A stretch of DNA of 59,238 bases from Lapidilactobacillus wuchangensis. Lineage in GTDB: Bacteria; Bacillota; Bacilli; Lactobacillales; Lactobacillaceae. A program made the position numbers and the translations under genes. The stretch lies in NCBI RefSeq assembly GCF_003946645.1, contig NZ_RHOU01000013.1, positions 1 through 59,238 of the forward strand. Direction: 5' to 3'. Under the pieces are notes generated by a model that was not told where the DNA came from, ran no database searches, and saw only the letters and a list, made by a program, of their open reading frames with translations. This document shows positions 16,993 to 27,400 of this stretch, one piece after another (within the stretch, counting starts at the first letter, position 1; each line of letters opens with the position of its first letter).

Positions 16993-18102
16993 ATGAGAAT
17001 TGGAATTCCCAAAGAGATCAAGAACAACGAAAATCGCGTTGGCCTGACGCCTGCTGGTGTCCAGCAATTGCGCCAAGCAAATCAAGAAGTAGTCGTTGAA
17101 TCAAATGCTGGGCAGAATGCCGGGTATGCTGACGCCGATTACCAAGCAGCCGGTGCTGAAATTGTTGATGCGACGGCGGCTTGGACTAGTGACATGGTCA
17201 TCAAAGTTAAGGAACCTCTGCCTGAAGAGTATCATTTCTTCCGACCTGGTTTGATTTTGTACACTTATTTACATCTAGCACCAAATCCACAATTAACGCA
17301 GGCTTTGTTGGAAAATAAAGTAACTGCCGTGGGTTATGAAACCATGCGTGCAGCTGATGGTAGTTTGCCAGCCTTGAATCCAATGAGCGAAGTGGCTGGC
17401 CGAATGGCAGTTCTAATTGGCGCACAATTCTTACAAGAACAATATGGCGGCAAAGGGGTGCTGCTTAGCGGTGTGCCCGGAATTCGTAAGAGTCGCGTCA
17501 CGGTCATTGGCGGGGGCACGGTTGGTTTAAACGCCGCCAAAACAGCCCTTGGTTTAGGCGCGCAAGTCACGTTGCTCGATATTAATCCGAAAGTTTTGGC
17601 CAATATTGATAATTTATTCGATGGCCATATTCAGACCTTATTCTCTAATCCAGTTAATATTGCTAAATCGGTTAAACACGCCGATGTTGTCATTGGCGCC
17701 GTGTTAATTCCTGGCGCCAAAGCACCGAAGTTAGTCAGCGAGGCGATGGTCAAGTCAATGGAACCTGGCTCAGTGCTAGTCGATATTCCCATTGACCAAG
17801 GTGGTATTTTTGCCACCAGCGATCATGCCAGTACTTTCGCTGATCCGGTTTACTTGCATCATGGTGTGGTTCATTATGCGGTGGCCAATATTCCCGGCGC
17901 GGTACCAAAAACGGCGACTGATGCTTTAACTAGTGTGACGACGCCTTATGCAGTTACTATTGCAAAGGCAGGAATTGTTGCTGCGGCGCAAGCTAATCCA
18001 ACAATTCTGTCTGGCCTGAATACTTATGCCGGCCAAGTTACGGCTGAAGCAGTAGCCAATAGCTTACAATTGCCGTATGCTGATCCCATTAAATTATTCT
18101 AA
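16993..18102 (+). CDS. ald: Alanine dehydrogenase
   Basis: NAD-dependent enzyme of 369 aa that interconverts L-alanine and pyruvate plus ammonia. The ATG at 16993 follows GAGGTGG; the GTG nine bases upstream overlaps that ribosome binding site and is rejected. Family landmarks: RIGIPKEIKNNENRVGLTP at the N-terminus (Arg and Lys that bind pyruvate), HLAPN with the catalytic His region, NAD-binding VIGGGTVGLNAAKTALGLGAQV, VDIPIDQGG, and the C-terminal NIPGAVPKTATDALT. Usual length. It stands alone, between a repeat element and the lemA gene, with its own terminator. It may supply alanine for the cell wall or recycle it; direction is inference. Confidence 0.95.
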   Translation: MRIGIPKEIKNNENRVGLTPAGVQQLRQANQEVVVESNAGQNAGYADADYQAAGAEIVDATAAWTSDMVIKVKEPLPEEYHFFRPGLILYTYLHLAPNPQLTQALLENKVTAVGYETMRAADGSLPALNPMSEVAGRMAVLIGAQFLQEQYGGKGVLLSGVPGIRKSRVTVIGGGTVGLNAAKTALGLGAQVTLLDINPKVLANIDNLFDGHIQTLFSNPVNIAKSVKHADVVIGAVLIPGAKAPKLVSEAMVKSMEPGSVLVDIPIDQGGIFATSDHASTFADPVYLHHGVVHYAVANIPGAVPKTATDALTSVTTPYAVTIAKAGIVAAAQANPTILSGLNTYAGQVTAEAVANSLQLPYADPIKLF

Positions 18103-18114
18103 TTTGAATCGCCA

Positions 18115-18146
18115 GTTTGTCTTCATTTTTGAAGGCAAGCTTTTTT
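18115..18146 (+). terminator. Terminator of ald
   Basis: GTTTGTCTTCA (18115-18125) pairs over 11 bp, with wobbles, with TGAAGGCAAGC (18130-18140), followed by six T. Confidence 0.9.
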
Positions 18147-18247
18147 ATTTTCTGTGGGAATAAAGGCTAATCATAATCAACGGTAAAATCTGGTCAGTGT
18201 GCTACAATCAAGCTAAATAAACTGATTTTAGTCAGGAAAGCGAGCTG

Positions 18248-18871
18248 TTGAAGATGGTATTGATCATTATTTTAGTTGTGGTCTTGTTACTGGTGTTGTG
18301 GGGCATTGGCATTCAACGGAAAATTGTGCGTTTCGGCAATGATACGGAAGAGAAGTTAAGTCAAATCGACGTCCAACTACAACGTCGTGGCGATTTGATT
18401 CCTAATTTGGTGTCAACGGTCAAGGGTTACGCCAAGCATGAACGTGAGACGCTGCAGAATGTGGTGGCGGCGCGTAATGCCAATGTTGATCATGGTCAGC
18501 AGGATTTGGCTAAGTTGGAACAGGCGGCTGATGATGTTAACAACGCTAACCAAGCTGCCCAAGCGCAAAAAGATGTGGCGGCGCGTTTCCAACAGAATAG
18601 TTTGATTCCCATGGATCGGTTAATGATGTTGACTGAAAATTACCCTGATTTGAAAGCCAATCAAAACTTCTCGCAATTACAAGAAGAATTGACCAACACA
18701 GAAAATCAGGTGGCTGCTAGTCGACAACTGTACAATAATTCGGCGAAGGCTTTCAACAATGTGATTCAAATGTTCCCTAACTCAATTATTGCCGGCATGT
18801 TGCACGCTGAGAAGAAGCCATTCTTAACAGTGCCTGAAGCGAGTAAGGCCGTTCCAAAAGTTGAATTTTAA
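18248..18871 (+). CDS. LemA family membrane protein
   Basis: A 207-aa protein with one N-terminal membrane helix (VLIIILVVVLLLVLWGI, about 4-20) and a long helical domain facing outward or into the cytoplasm; orientation is not clear from sequence. The LemA core is obvious: RGDLIPNLVSTVKGYAKHE and VAARNAN, then the C-terminal YNNSAKAFNNVIQMFPNSI. The start is TTG 18248 (after AGGAAAG) or ATG 18254; both fit. A TGCTACAAT extended -10 element lies at 18200-18208. It is 20 bp upstream of htpX. LemA-HtpX pairing is common in Gram-positives and suggests a joint role in membrane protein quality control. Confidence 0.92.
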   Translation: MKMVLIIILVVVLLLVLWGIGIQRKIVRFGNDTEEKLSQIDVQLQRRGDLIPNLVSTVKGYAKHERETLQNVVAARNANVDHGQQDLAKLEQAADDVNNANQAAQAQKDVAARFQQNSLIPMDRLMMLTENYPDLKANQNFSQLQEELTNTENQVAASRQLYNNSAKAFNNVIQMFPNSIIAGMLHAEKKPFLTVPEASKAVPKVEF

Positions 18872-18891
18872 CAGAAGGTTGGTCGAGCGTA

Positions 18892-19833
18892 ATGTCGTTA
18901 TTACAAGAAATTGACCAAAATAAAAAGCGCACGGTCGAGTTAATGATCGCCGCTTTAGTTTTATTAGTGGGTATTGGCGCTGCTCTGGGTTATCTATTTG
19001 CTGGGAATACTTGGTGGCAAGTGGCCTTGTGGTTCCTGATCGGCGCCAGTGCTTATTTGATTTTTAATTATTTTTATTCGGCGAAATTTTTAATGAATAT
19101 TAGTCATGCCAATGAGTTACAGCCTGGTGAAAATCCGCAATTGGAGAATATTGTCAGCGAGGTTGCTCAATTGGCTGAAATTCCCATGCCGAAGATTTAT
19201 TTGATTCAAGATGAGACTCAGAATGCTTTTGCCACGGGACGTGATCCGGCTCATGGCCAAATCGCGGTGACAACAGGACTGCTGGATCATATGAATCGCG
19301 CGATGATTAAAGGCGTGATTGCCCATGAGGCCAGTCATATTCGTAATTATGATGTGCGCGTCTCGACGATTGCCACTGGTATTACAGCGGTGATCAGTGG
19401 GACTGGTGTGGGTCTGCTGCGCGCTGGTCAATTGATGCTTTATACCGGTTCTGGCCGTCGTCGTGATGATGACGATGATGGTAAAAATGCCGCCGTTTTG
19501 GCGTTGGCCTTGATGTTGGCCGGTTTAGTGATCATGATTGTCGGTGTTCCCATGGCCCGTGCTTTGCAATTCGCCGTTAGTCGGCAACGTGAGTCATTGG
19601 CTGATGTTTCAGCGGCTGAATTGACTCGCAATCCCCAAGGCTTAATTGATGCTCTCGAGGAATTAAAGCAAGATGATGTGCCCATGAAGCACGTTAATCG
19701 CGCCGCCGCGGCGCTGTATATCAGTGCGCCAGTTACTGGCAAGGATCATCAAGTTGGCTTTTTCGACAAACTTTGGCTGAGTCATCCACCACTAGATGAA
19801 CGAATTGCCCGCCTGCAGAAATTACTAGATTAG
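18892..19833 (+). CDS. htpX: Membrane zinc metalloprotease HtpX (M48)
   Basis: A 313-aa inner-membrane endopeptidase that degrades damaged membrane proteins. The zinc motif HEASH is at residues 145-149 (His145, Glu146, His149), and the third ligand Glu probably lies in ESLADVSAAELT. Two membrane helices precede the protease region (about 17-58) and two follow it (about 172-230). An unusual Arg/Asp-rich cytosolic stretch (GRRRDDDDDGKN) lies before the third helix. Second gene of the lemA-htpX operon; followed by a strong terminator. Confidence 0.95.
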   Translation: MSLLQEIDQNKKRTVELMIAALVLLVGIGAALGYLFAGNTWWQVALWFLIGASAYLIFNYFYSAKFLMNISHANELQPGENPQLENIVSEVAQLAEIPMPKIYLIQDETQNAFATGRDPAHGQIAVTTGLLDHMNRAMIKGVIAHEASHIRNYDVRVSTIATGITAVISGTGVGLLRAGQLMLYTGSGRRRDDDDDGKNAAVLALALMLAGLVIMIVGVPMARALQFAVSRQRESLADVSAAELTRNPQGLIDALEELKQDDVPMKHVNRAAAALYISAPVTGKDHQVGFFDKLWLSHPPLDERIARLQKLLD

Positions 19834-19857
19834 GCTCATTACTTTAATAAGTACGCA

Positions 19858-19893
19858 TAAAAAGACATTTCACGTTTGAAATGTCTTTTTTTA
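19858..19893. terminator. Terminator after htpX, twin of the one at 27604
   Basis: AAAAAGACATTTCA pairs with TGAAATGTCTTTTT over 14 bp. A- and T-tracts on both sides allow use by htpX and by the convergent GntR-type gene. The hairpin at 27604-27637 is identical except for one loop base. Confidence 0.92.
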
Positions 19894-19918
19894 TACCAGA
19901 AATATTCTTCTCTATGCA

Positions 19919-21016
19919 TTATAAGAAAGATACTGAGTGACATTCCTGGATATTAGCAGGTATCAAAATTCTCTTCTGCTTGACAGTTTGATTTAAAGAT
20001 TCTATGAGTAATGAAACACTCTCTTTTCCAAGTTCTTGTTCACTCTGAGAAAGAAATGTGTATTCTGGCGCATAGTTTTCGATTTTATTTGAGTCAAAAC
20101 CAAATAATGAAATATCTTGTGGAATTTTTAGGCCAAGATCATCGATGGCTTTTTTAGTTAGCATACCAAGGTAACTATCTAAAACAACTAGACATGTGGG
20201 CTTCTTCTTCAAAATATAGCGTTTGATATTTGCAACGTCAGAATTACTCCCAGTCGAGATATCTGGATTTAAATAATAACTATCCACTACTCGTGCAATG
20301 TTGGAATCCGTAAGACTTATCGAGTCATTTGCATAAGCTTCTCTAAATGCATTGATTCTTTTTTCTAGAGATGAATTAGTAATGCTTCGATATGTAATTA
20401 TCCCAATATTGTGTTGTCGATGTTGTAAGAGATAATTTGCTGATTTTAATGCGCCGTCGTAATGATCGGTACTAACAAATAAACTGTCAATTCCAGCCAA
20501 CTCTTTGTCTAAAACGACAATGGGAAATCCAGATAATATCTTTTTGATTAACAGTGGGTTATAAAATTTCTTTTGAACAGGTTCGATAAGTAACCCATCA
20601 ACAGGAAAATCAAGAAGTTCCTGCGTACAAGCCTTTTCCAACGTTTGACTTTCGTGAGAAATTTTTAGCAATAAATAATACCCTTGCTTTGTACACTCTG
20701 CCTCAATTGAACTGAGCAAGTTTTCGCCGAAGCTGGGCAATAAACCTGGAATAATTAGTCCGATAGTTTTATTTGCCGCAACTTCTTTTTCAATATGAAG
20801 GACAAAAGTGCCAACTCCCGATTTCCTTTCAACGAGATTATCGTCAACTAATAACTTGATGGCTTTTTGAATTGTAATTCGACTGACGTTGAATTCAACG
20901 ATAAGATTTTTTTCAATCGGGATCATTGTACCAATTGGATAGATACCCTGATTAATTCGTCTTTTTAATTCTAAATAAATTTGCATGTACAAGGGTTCGT
21001 GATTGTTGTAAGGCAT
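19919..21016 (-). CDS. GntR-type repressor with LacI-like sugar-binding domain
   Basis: A 365-aa regulator like AraR: an N-terminal GntR winged helix (about 1-75; PLYMQIYLELKRRINQG, FNVSRITIQKAIKLLVDDNLVERKSGVGTFV) joined to a periplasmic-binding-protein-like effector domain (about 85-365; IGLIIPGL, DGLLIEP, ISLFGFDS). It is divergent from the solute-binding protein, permease and alpha-mannosidase operon and probably represses it until a mannose-containing sugar binds. The palindrome ATATCATATGATAT between the two is the likely operator. AT-rich codon use (AGA, ATA, TTA) matches its operon and differs from the genes outside. Confidence 0.9.
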   Translation of the reverse strand: MPYNNHEPLYMQIYLELKRRINQGIYPIGTMIPIEKNLIVEFNVSRITIQKAIKLLVDDNLVERKSGVGTFVLHIEKEVAANKTIGLIIPGLLPSFGENLLSSIEAECTKQGYYLLLKISHESQTLEKACTQELLDFPVDGLLIEPVQKKFYNPLLIKKILSGFPIVVLDKELAGIDSLFVSTDHYDGALKSANYLLQHRQHNIGIITYRSITNSSLEKRINAFREAYANDSISLTDSNIARVVDSYYLNPDISTGSNSDVANIKRYILKKKPTCLVVLDSYLGMLTKKAIDDLGLKIPQDISLFGFDSNKIENYAPEYTFLSQSEQELGKESVSLLIESLNQTVKQKRILIPANIQECHSVSFL

Positions 21017-21046
21017 AATATCCTCTTTTCAAATGTTATAAAAAAC

Positions 21047-21060
21047 ATATCATATGATAT
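21047..21060. promoter_or_regulatory. Candidate operator of the GntR-type repressor
   Basis: ATATCATATGATAT is a perfect 14-bp palindrome 31 bp before the repressor gene and 190 bp before the sugar-binding lipoprotein gene. A partial copy, ATATATGATAT, follows at about 21103-21115. Placement between divergent regulator and target fits autoregulated control. Confidence 0.6.
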
Positions 21061-21079
21061 AAATAATCGATAATTGTCT

Positions 21080-21094
21080 TTGAAAGCATTTACA
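21080..21094 (+). promoter_or_regulatory. cre-like site (CcpA) before the mannosidase operon
   Basis: TTGAAAGCATTTACA fits the CcpA cre consensus closely, with CA in place of the central CG. It lies upstream of the solute-binding protein gene and suggests glucose repression of the operon. Confidence 0.5.
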
Positions 21095-21163
21095 TTGCCT
21101 ATATATATGATATTATTCAATTGTAATACAAAGAGCAATCTAAGTCCAAAAGGAGTGTATTTA

Positions 21164-21169
21164 ATGTAA
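21164..21169 (+). other. Start-stop mini-ORF (ATGTAA) with strong ribosome binding site
   Basis: AAAAGGAG (21147-21154) is followed nine bases later by ATG TAA, 80 bp upstream of the solute-binding protein start. An AATGTA/TACATT inverted repeat covers it (21163-21180). It could hold a ribosome in the leader, or be the remains of a lost small gene. Functional role is speculative. Confidence 0.3.
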
Positions 21170-21249
21170 TGCATACATTATAAGTCATTTGAGTAATAAG
21201 GGGAATTATATTTTAATTTTGGTCAGGCATAAATCTGAGGAGGATTATT

Positions 21250-22632
21250 ATGAAATTGGGTATAACTAAAAGAATTCTTGCAATTACTTCTATTTCAATA
21301 GCATCAGTATTATTACTAGCGGGTTGTGGTAATAAAAGTGCGTCAGATAAAAAAGATAAGACAACGACTGTCAAAATTGCATGGCGTTATACAGGTAAAA
21401 ACGACAGTATGGAACGTTTATACACTGATAAATGGATTGCAGATTTTGAAAAGAAAAACCCTGGGATTAAAGTAAAGCTTGATCCTATCAAAGCTACAGA
21501 AGGTGATTACTTCTCTAAACTTGACTTAGCAATGAAATCTTCCGAAACAACACCTGATATTGTTAATGAGGATTCCTTTATCTTGCCATCAGACGCTAAG
21601 GCCGGTTACCTTGAACCACTTGATAGTTATTTAAACGATTGGGATGAATGGAGTAACTTCACTGAGGCCTTAAAGTCAGGTGGGCAAGGATCAGATGGTA
21701 AGCAATATGGCATTCCTGGAACGACAGATTCACGGGGTATTTGGACTAATTTAGCAGTCATTAAAAAGGCCGGATATTCAGAGGACTGGGCACCAAAGAA
21801 TTGGCAGGATATTATTGATGCAGCCGTTAAGATTAAAAAGACTCAACCTGATGTAATTCCATTTGCTGCAAGTGTATCGGCTACCAATGGTGGCGAATCT
21901 GTAGCAATGCAAACATTTGAACAATTGCTTTACGGAACGGGCGAATCACTTTACAACGAAAAAACGAAAAAATGGAATGTTGATTCAAAAGGAATTGAAT
22001 CATCTCTAGAATTTATTGATACGATCATGAATAAGAAAAAAGTTGGACCTTCATTATCTGTGGCAATGAGTGCAAACTTTGGTTCAGTGATTTATCAAGA
22101 TAAACTGCCAAATAATCAAGCAGGTCTCGGTATGGACGGTAACTGGAATACAGGTAACTGGGTCAAAGGCGGTGCTGCACCACTTGACAATGTTGAAAAA
22201 GTTCTTAACTTTAATTTGATGCCAACACAAGATGGTAAAAAGCCTGGTTATGTAACGATGTCAGGTGGTTGGACTTGGGCAATGCCGAAGAATTCTAAAA
22301 ATCATAAGGCTGCTTTTAAAGTGTTAAAAGCAATGAATACAAAAGAAATGTGCTTAAAACGTGCCTTGTATGAAGGAACACTGACGGTGCGTAATGATGT
22401 CGCTAAGGATTCAGAATACCTTAAGAAGCCATTTATTAAGACAGCAACGACTGCGTTACAGAATGCTTATTTCCGACCTAAGAGTGACTTGTATCCGAAA
22501 GTTTCTATTGCAATTCAGCAAATGGTAGAAGCTGTTGCTACTGCAAGTAAAACTCCAAAAGAAGCGTCTGCTAAATATACAACTGATGTTCAAGGCATTG
22601 TTGGTAAAGAAAATACAGAAACTCAAAAATAG
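21250..22632 (+). CDS. ABC sugar importer, substrate-binding lipoprotein
   Basis: A 460-aa extracellular solute-binding protein of the carbohydrate (CUT1) type. The N-terminus is a lipoprotein signal with lipobox LLAGC, so Cys is lipidated and the protein is tethered outside the membrane. The remainder has the two-lobed binding fold (IAWRYTG near the start, GWTWAMPKNSKNHKAAFKVLK in the C-terminal lobe). ATG follows GAGGAGG. First gene of the operon with two permeases and a GH38 alpha-mannosidase, so the cargo is probably a mannose-containing oligosaccharide (inference from the enzyme). The hairpin after the stop may raise its level over the permeases. Confidence 0.92.
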   Translation: MKLGITKRILAITSISIASVLLLAGCGNKSASDKKDKTTTVKIAWRYTGKNDSMERLYTDKWIADFEKKNPGIKVKLDPIKATEGDYFSKLDLAMKSSETTPDIVNEDSFILPSDAKAGYLEPLDSYLNDWDEWSNFTEALKSGGQGSDGKQYGIPGTTDSRGIWTNLAVIKKAGYSEDWAPKNWQDIIDAAVKIKKTQPDVIPFAASVSATNGGESVAMQTFEQLLYGTGESLYNEKTKKWNVDSKGIESSLEFIDTIMNKKKVGPSLSVAMSANFGSVIYQDKLPNNQAGLGMDGNWNTGNWVKGGAAPLDNVEKVLNFNLMPTQDGKKPGYVTMSGGWTWAMPKNSKNHKAAFKVLKAMNTKEMCLKRALYEGTLTVRNDVAKDSEYLKKPFIKTATTALQNAYFRPKSDLYPKVSIAIQQMVEAVATASKTPKEASAKYTTDVQGIVGKENTETQK

Positions 22633-22643
22633 TGGATGCCCAG

Positions 22644-22672
22644 AAGGTCGAAGGTAACTTCGACCTTTAATT
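22644..22672 (+). terminator. Intra-operon hairpin between binding protein and permease genes
   Basis: AAGGTCGAAG and CTTCGACCTT form a perfect 10-bp stem with loop GTAA, followed by TAATTTT. The weak T tract fits partial termination or 3'-end protection, a usual way to make more binding protein than permease. Confidence 0.8.
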
Positions 22673-22689
22673 TTAGGAGAGTGAGTAAT

Positions 22690-23604
22690 ATGAATAGTAG
22701 CGAAACAATTGGACGCATTCCTAATCGTTCAAAAAAGCGAAATCAAATTAAAAGAACGTTTGGACTATTAGCTCCAGGTGTTTTACTTTTACTGGTTTTC
22801 TTCATCACACCTATGGTTTTAACTGTCATTTTTTCCTTTACTAATTTATCTTTAACCGGTGATGCAGCAGCAAATTTAAAGTTTGTTGGTTTTCAGAATT
22901 TTGTGACAATGTTCAAAGATCCTGAATTAGCTAATTCAATATGGAAGACCATTATCTTTGTTGTTTTCTCCGCAGTTATTGGTCAATGCTTCTTTGGCTT
23001 CCTAATTGCACTGTTAATGCGGGGAAAAAATAAAACTTTTAGACGAGTTGTTGGCTTGATTATTATCGCGGCTTGGGTAACACCAGAAGTTGTTGTTTCA
23101 TTTTGTTGGGTAGCGTTTTTAAGTGATGGTGGTACTTTAAATAAAATACTGGTTTCACTTCTTAATATAAAACCGATTGCGTGGCTTTATTCGTTTCCAA
23201 TGATTAGTGTTGTTATTGCTAATATTTGGCGAGGTACTGCGTTCTCAATGATGGTCTTTCAGACTGCTTTAGATGATATTCCTGCCGAAATTGAAGAGGC
23301 TGCAGTAATTGATGGCGCCAGTAGATGGCAAATTACGACTAGAATTACAATTCCAATGGTGCGTGGAACAATCGCAACTAATATTATGTTAGTAACTCTG
23401 CAAACTTTGGGCGTGTTCACCTTGATTTATACAATGACTGGTGGTGGCCCTGGTAATGCAACCTCTACCTTACCTGTATTTATGTATAAGCAAGCTTTTG
23501 TCAGCTATCAATTGGGATACGGTACAGCGATTTCACTTGTCCTTTTAGTTATTGGTGCCGTGGCAAGTTTGTTATACATGAAAGTATTGAAAGTAAAAGT
23601 ATAG
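22690..23604 (+). CDS. ABC sugar importer permease (MalF/UgpA type)
   Basis: A 304-aa membrane component with six predicted helices and the EAA loop EEAAVIDGASRWQITTRITIP that docks the ATPase. ATG 22690 follows TTAGGAGAG; the upstream in-frame ATG at 22636 would put coding sequence through the intergenic hairpin and is rejected. Forms the channel with the next gene product. No ATPase gene is in the operon, so it probably uses a shared MsmK/UgpC-type ATPase encoded elsewhere. Confidence 0.93.
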   Translation: MNSSETIGRIPNRSKKRNQIKRTFGLLAPGVLLLLVFFITPMVLTVIFSFTNLSLTGDAAANLKFVGFQNFVTMFKDPELANSIWKTIIFVVFSAVIGQCFFGFLIALLMRGKNKTFRRVVGLIIIAAWVTPEVVVSFCWVAFLSDGGTLNKILVSLLNIKPIAWLYSFPMISVVIANIWRGTAFSMMVFQTALDDIPAEIEEAAVIDGASRWQITTRITIPMVRGTIATNIMLVTLQTLGVFTLIYTMTGGGPGNATSTLPVFMYKQAFVSYQLGYGTAISLVLLVIGAVASLLYMKVLKVKV

Positions 23605-23616
23605 GGGAGTATAACT

Positions 23617-24438
23617 ATGAGACAAAAAAATTCAATTAAAATTGCACAGTATATAGTTTTAGGAATTATCGCAGTTTTATTTTTAGTTCCCTTGTTATGG
23701 ATGCTCTTTTCGTCTGTTGATCCACATGCTATTCAATCCATTCAGATGCCGTCAAGATTAACATTGGATAATTTTAAAGCAGTTATATCTGATAAATCAA
23801 TTCTGCGTTCTTTTGGTATTGGGTTGTTAATGTCGGGATTTCAAGCAATTTTTGTGGTTTTGATTTGTGTGCTTGCTGCTTATCCACTTTCACGATATCG
23901 ACTACCATTTAAACGCCCATTTATGTTGACTATTCTTTTCCTTACTTCATTACCAATGACTGCCGTAATTGTTCCTGTTTATCAGATGTTTCTATATTTG
24001 AAATTTCAAAATTCATTAATAGCAACTACAATTTTTTTAATTTCAACTAGTCTTCCATATGGCATTTGGATGATGAAGAATTTCATGGATTCAGTGCCAA
24101 TAGATTTAGAAGAATCTGCTTGGATGGATGGTGCAACAGTTGGACAAGGAATTAGAAAAGTTGTTACGCCATTGATGCTTCCGGGAATTTTTACGGTTGG
24201 TATCTTCACATTTACTGGTAGTTGGGGTAATTTCTTTGTACCATTTATTTTAATAAGTTCACCGGAAAAGCTTCCAGCTTCTGTTACTATTTTTCAATTC
24301 TTTGGCAATAATGGTTTGGTAAATTACGGTCACTTAGCGGCATTCTCAGTTTTATATACTTTACCCGTAGTCGTACTATATGCCTTTTCACAAGCTTATA
24401 TGTCAAAAGGATTCAGTTTTGGCGGTGCCCTAAAGTAG
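23617..24438 (+). CDS. ABC sugar importer permease (MalG/UgpE type)
   Basis: A 273-aa membrane protein with about six helices. Its EAA loop is LEESAWMDGATVGQGIRKVVTP. The ATG follows AGGGGAG, 12 bp after the first permease gene, and the mannosidase gene starts 13 bp further on, so all are one transcript. Short C-terminal tail ending SKGFSFGGALK, typical for this subunit. Confidence 0.93.
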   Translation: MRQKNSIKIAQYIVLGIIAVLFLVPLLWMLFSSVDPHAIQSIQMPSRLTLDNFKAVISDKSILRSFGIGLLMSGFQAIFVVLICVLAAYPLSRYRLPFKRPFMLTILFLTSLPMTAVIVPVYQMFLYLKFQNSLIATTIFLISTSLPYGIWMMKNFMDSVPIDLEESAWMDGATVGQGIRKVVTPLMLPGIFTVGIFTFTGSWGNFFVPFILISSPEKLPASVTIFQFFGNNGLVNYGHLAAFSVLYTLPVVVLYAFSQAYMSKGFSFGGALK

Positions 24439-24451
24439 AGGGGGAAAATAA

Positions 24452-27400
24452 ATGTATAATAGTCAAAAAATTCAACAACAATTACACTATTTACAACAAC
24501 ACGTGTACGCAAATTTACAACCAATCGAACCACTTTGGTTTTGGCAGGATGATCGCGAAGATCATAGAAGGGTTCCTAGTAATGCCAATTGGCAAAGAAT
24601 AAGTTTGAACGATGCGTGGCAAGGTCGAGATTCGTATTATTGGTTGAAATTCACGATATCAATTCCTGCATTGAAACCAAATCAAAGATTTGTTTTACAT
24701 TTAGATTTAGGGAGAACTGGCGGCGGTAATAATTCAGGTTTTGAAAGTCTAATGTTTGTCAATGATGAACCGTTTCAAGCGATTGATTCAAATCATCAAG
24801 ATGCTTTTTTTAATGATAAATTCAAAAGCCAAAAACTAGAGATAAAAATAATGTTATGGTCAGGACTCGAAGGCGGAGGACCACAACAAATTCAGCACTA
24901 TAATCTTAAAAAAGTCAGTAATGGTATTTTAAACGATACAGTTAGAGACTGTTATGCTTATTTAAAGCTTATAGCCCAAACAATTGAAGAACTAGATGAC
25001 GACGAACCACTTAAGTATGATTATATAAAATTGATCGATGCCGCCTTTGCACAATTCTTCTGGGAAGACATCTCAAATTCACAATTGACGCAGGATTGCC
25101 AATTTGTTTTGGAAAGCATTAAGACGTTTATCAAGACGCACCCTCATCAGAAAAAGGATTTCCAAATATCGGCGGTTGGTCACACTCACATTGATGTTGC
25201 TTGGTTATGGCGTTTAAGACATACACGTGAGAAAACTGTTCGTTCTTTTACAACAGTATTGCAGTTAATGAAGATGTACCCAGATTATAAATTCTTTCAT
25301 AGTACGCCACAGGTCTACGAATTTGTTAAAGAAGATTATCCAGATATTTATGCTCAGATTAAACAAAGGGTCAAGGAGGGGCGTTGGGAAGCCGATGGTG
25401 GTACATGGCTTGAACCTGACACCAATATTCCTTCTGGAGAGGCATTAACAAGACAGTTTCTCTATGGAACGCAATTTTTCGAGAACGAATTCAATTCAAA
25501 ACAAACAGTGTTATGGCTTCCAGATGTGTTTGGCTACTCATGGTCATTGCCACAAATTATGCGCGGATTTAATATTAAAAATTTTATGACAACCAAGATT
25601 AGTTGGAACGATACAAATCGTATGCCACATGATACTTTTATTTGGGAAGGAATTGATGGCAGTAAAGTTTTAACTCATTTTATTACAACAACAGATGATC
25701 AAAGTAATTATCGTGATCCATCAAAATGGATGTATACGTATAATGGAGAAATTACACCACATACAGTCTTAGGAACATATCATGTTTATGCTGATAAAAT
25801 TTATAATAACGATTTATTACTCGCTTATGGTCATGGCGATGGTGGCGGCGGCTCCACTAAAGAAATGATTGAAAATATTGAAATTATTAATCAATTACCT
25901 GGGTTACCAAGAGTCAGTAATACCAGAGTAGACGATTACTTTACGAGATTGAGAAACAACATTAAAAATAGTCACTTGACATTGGCAAATTGGAATGGTG
26001 AACTCTATCTTGAATTCCATCGTGGCACTTATACGTCGCAAGCACGTGTTAAGCAACAGAATCGACAGTTAGAGTTTGCACTTAGAAATCTAGAAATTCT
26101 TTATACACAAGCAATGATTCAACAAGATGTTGTTTATCCAATGACACAGATTAATGGCTTGTGGACAATGGTTTTACGTAATCAATTTCATGATATCCTT
26201 CCTGGATCAGCAATTAGTGAAGTATATGATGATAATAAAATTGAGTACCAGAACGGATTTGATCAGATTGCTGAATTAAATCGAAAGTTGCAGGCTATAC
26301 CATCTGGTGACAATAAGCGGAATTCATATCATATCCGTAATACTAATGCTTGGACGGTTACTAATTTCGTTACAATAGACGAACCTGAGCAGGGGCATTT
26401 TGTTGACGAAAAGCAAAACATATTACCAATGCAAAGATTAAATGATCAAGCGATTGTAGAGGTAACGGTACCTGCATTAAGTGCAATCAATGTTTACTTT
26501 ATTGCTGATGACGAAAGCGACAATGTTTCCGCACCAGTAAAAGTAACAGGTTCTTTGCAAAACGATGACTATCGAATCTCGTGGAATCCACAAGGACAAA
26601 TAACTGAAATCTATGATTTGCGTTATCAACGGCAGGCTTTAGTTCTAGGAGAACCGAGTAACCAATTGACTGTGTATGAGGATCGACCACTTGAATACGA
26701 TAACTGGAATATTGATAAGGATTATGTTGAGAAAGCAATTCAATTAAAAGCAGACTCAATTGAACTTGGCAGTCAAGGCCCCTTGCAGAAATCAGTGGTT
26801 TTCAAATATCATTTTGGTGATTCTTTAATCGCACAGGAAGTGGTTTTGCGTGATGATCGAAGAATAGATTTTAAAACACATTTAGACTGGCATGAACATC
26901 AGCAATTATTACGAACTAATTTTAAAGTAAATGTAATTGCGAATGAGGCAAGCTATGATATTCAATATGGTAATGTTAAGCGTTCAACAGCTGATAATAC
27001 TAGTTGGGATTCGGCTAAGTTTGAAACAGTTGGTCATAAGTGGGCCGACCTATCACAGCGCGATTATGGTGTGGCCTTACTAAATGATGCGAAGTATGGC
27101 TACAGCATCAAGAAAAATAATTTATCACTGTCGCTTTTAAAATCTGGCATTTATCCAGATACTAATGCTGATCAAGGTAAATTCGATTTTACGTATAGTA
27201 TTCTTCCGCACAAGGGTGACTTTGTTGAAGGTATGGTTGAGCCGAGCGCAACAGAATTGAATAATCCGTTAATCTTAGAAAAAGGTTTAGGTAAAATTGC
27301 AGAACCGCTATTTAAGTTTAACTGTGACGTTCCAGTTATTGTTGATGCTATTAAGTTAAGTGAAAATAAAAAATCTATCATTTTAAGATTCCATGAATAT

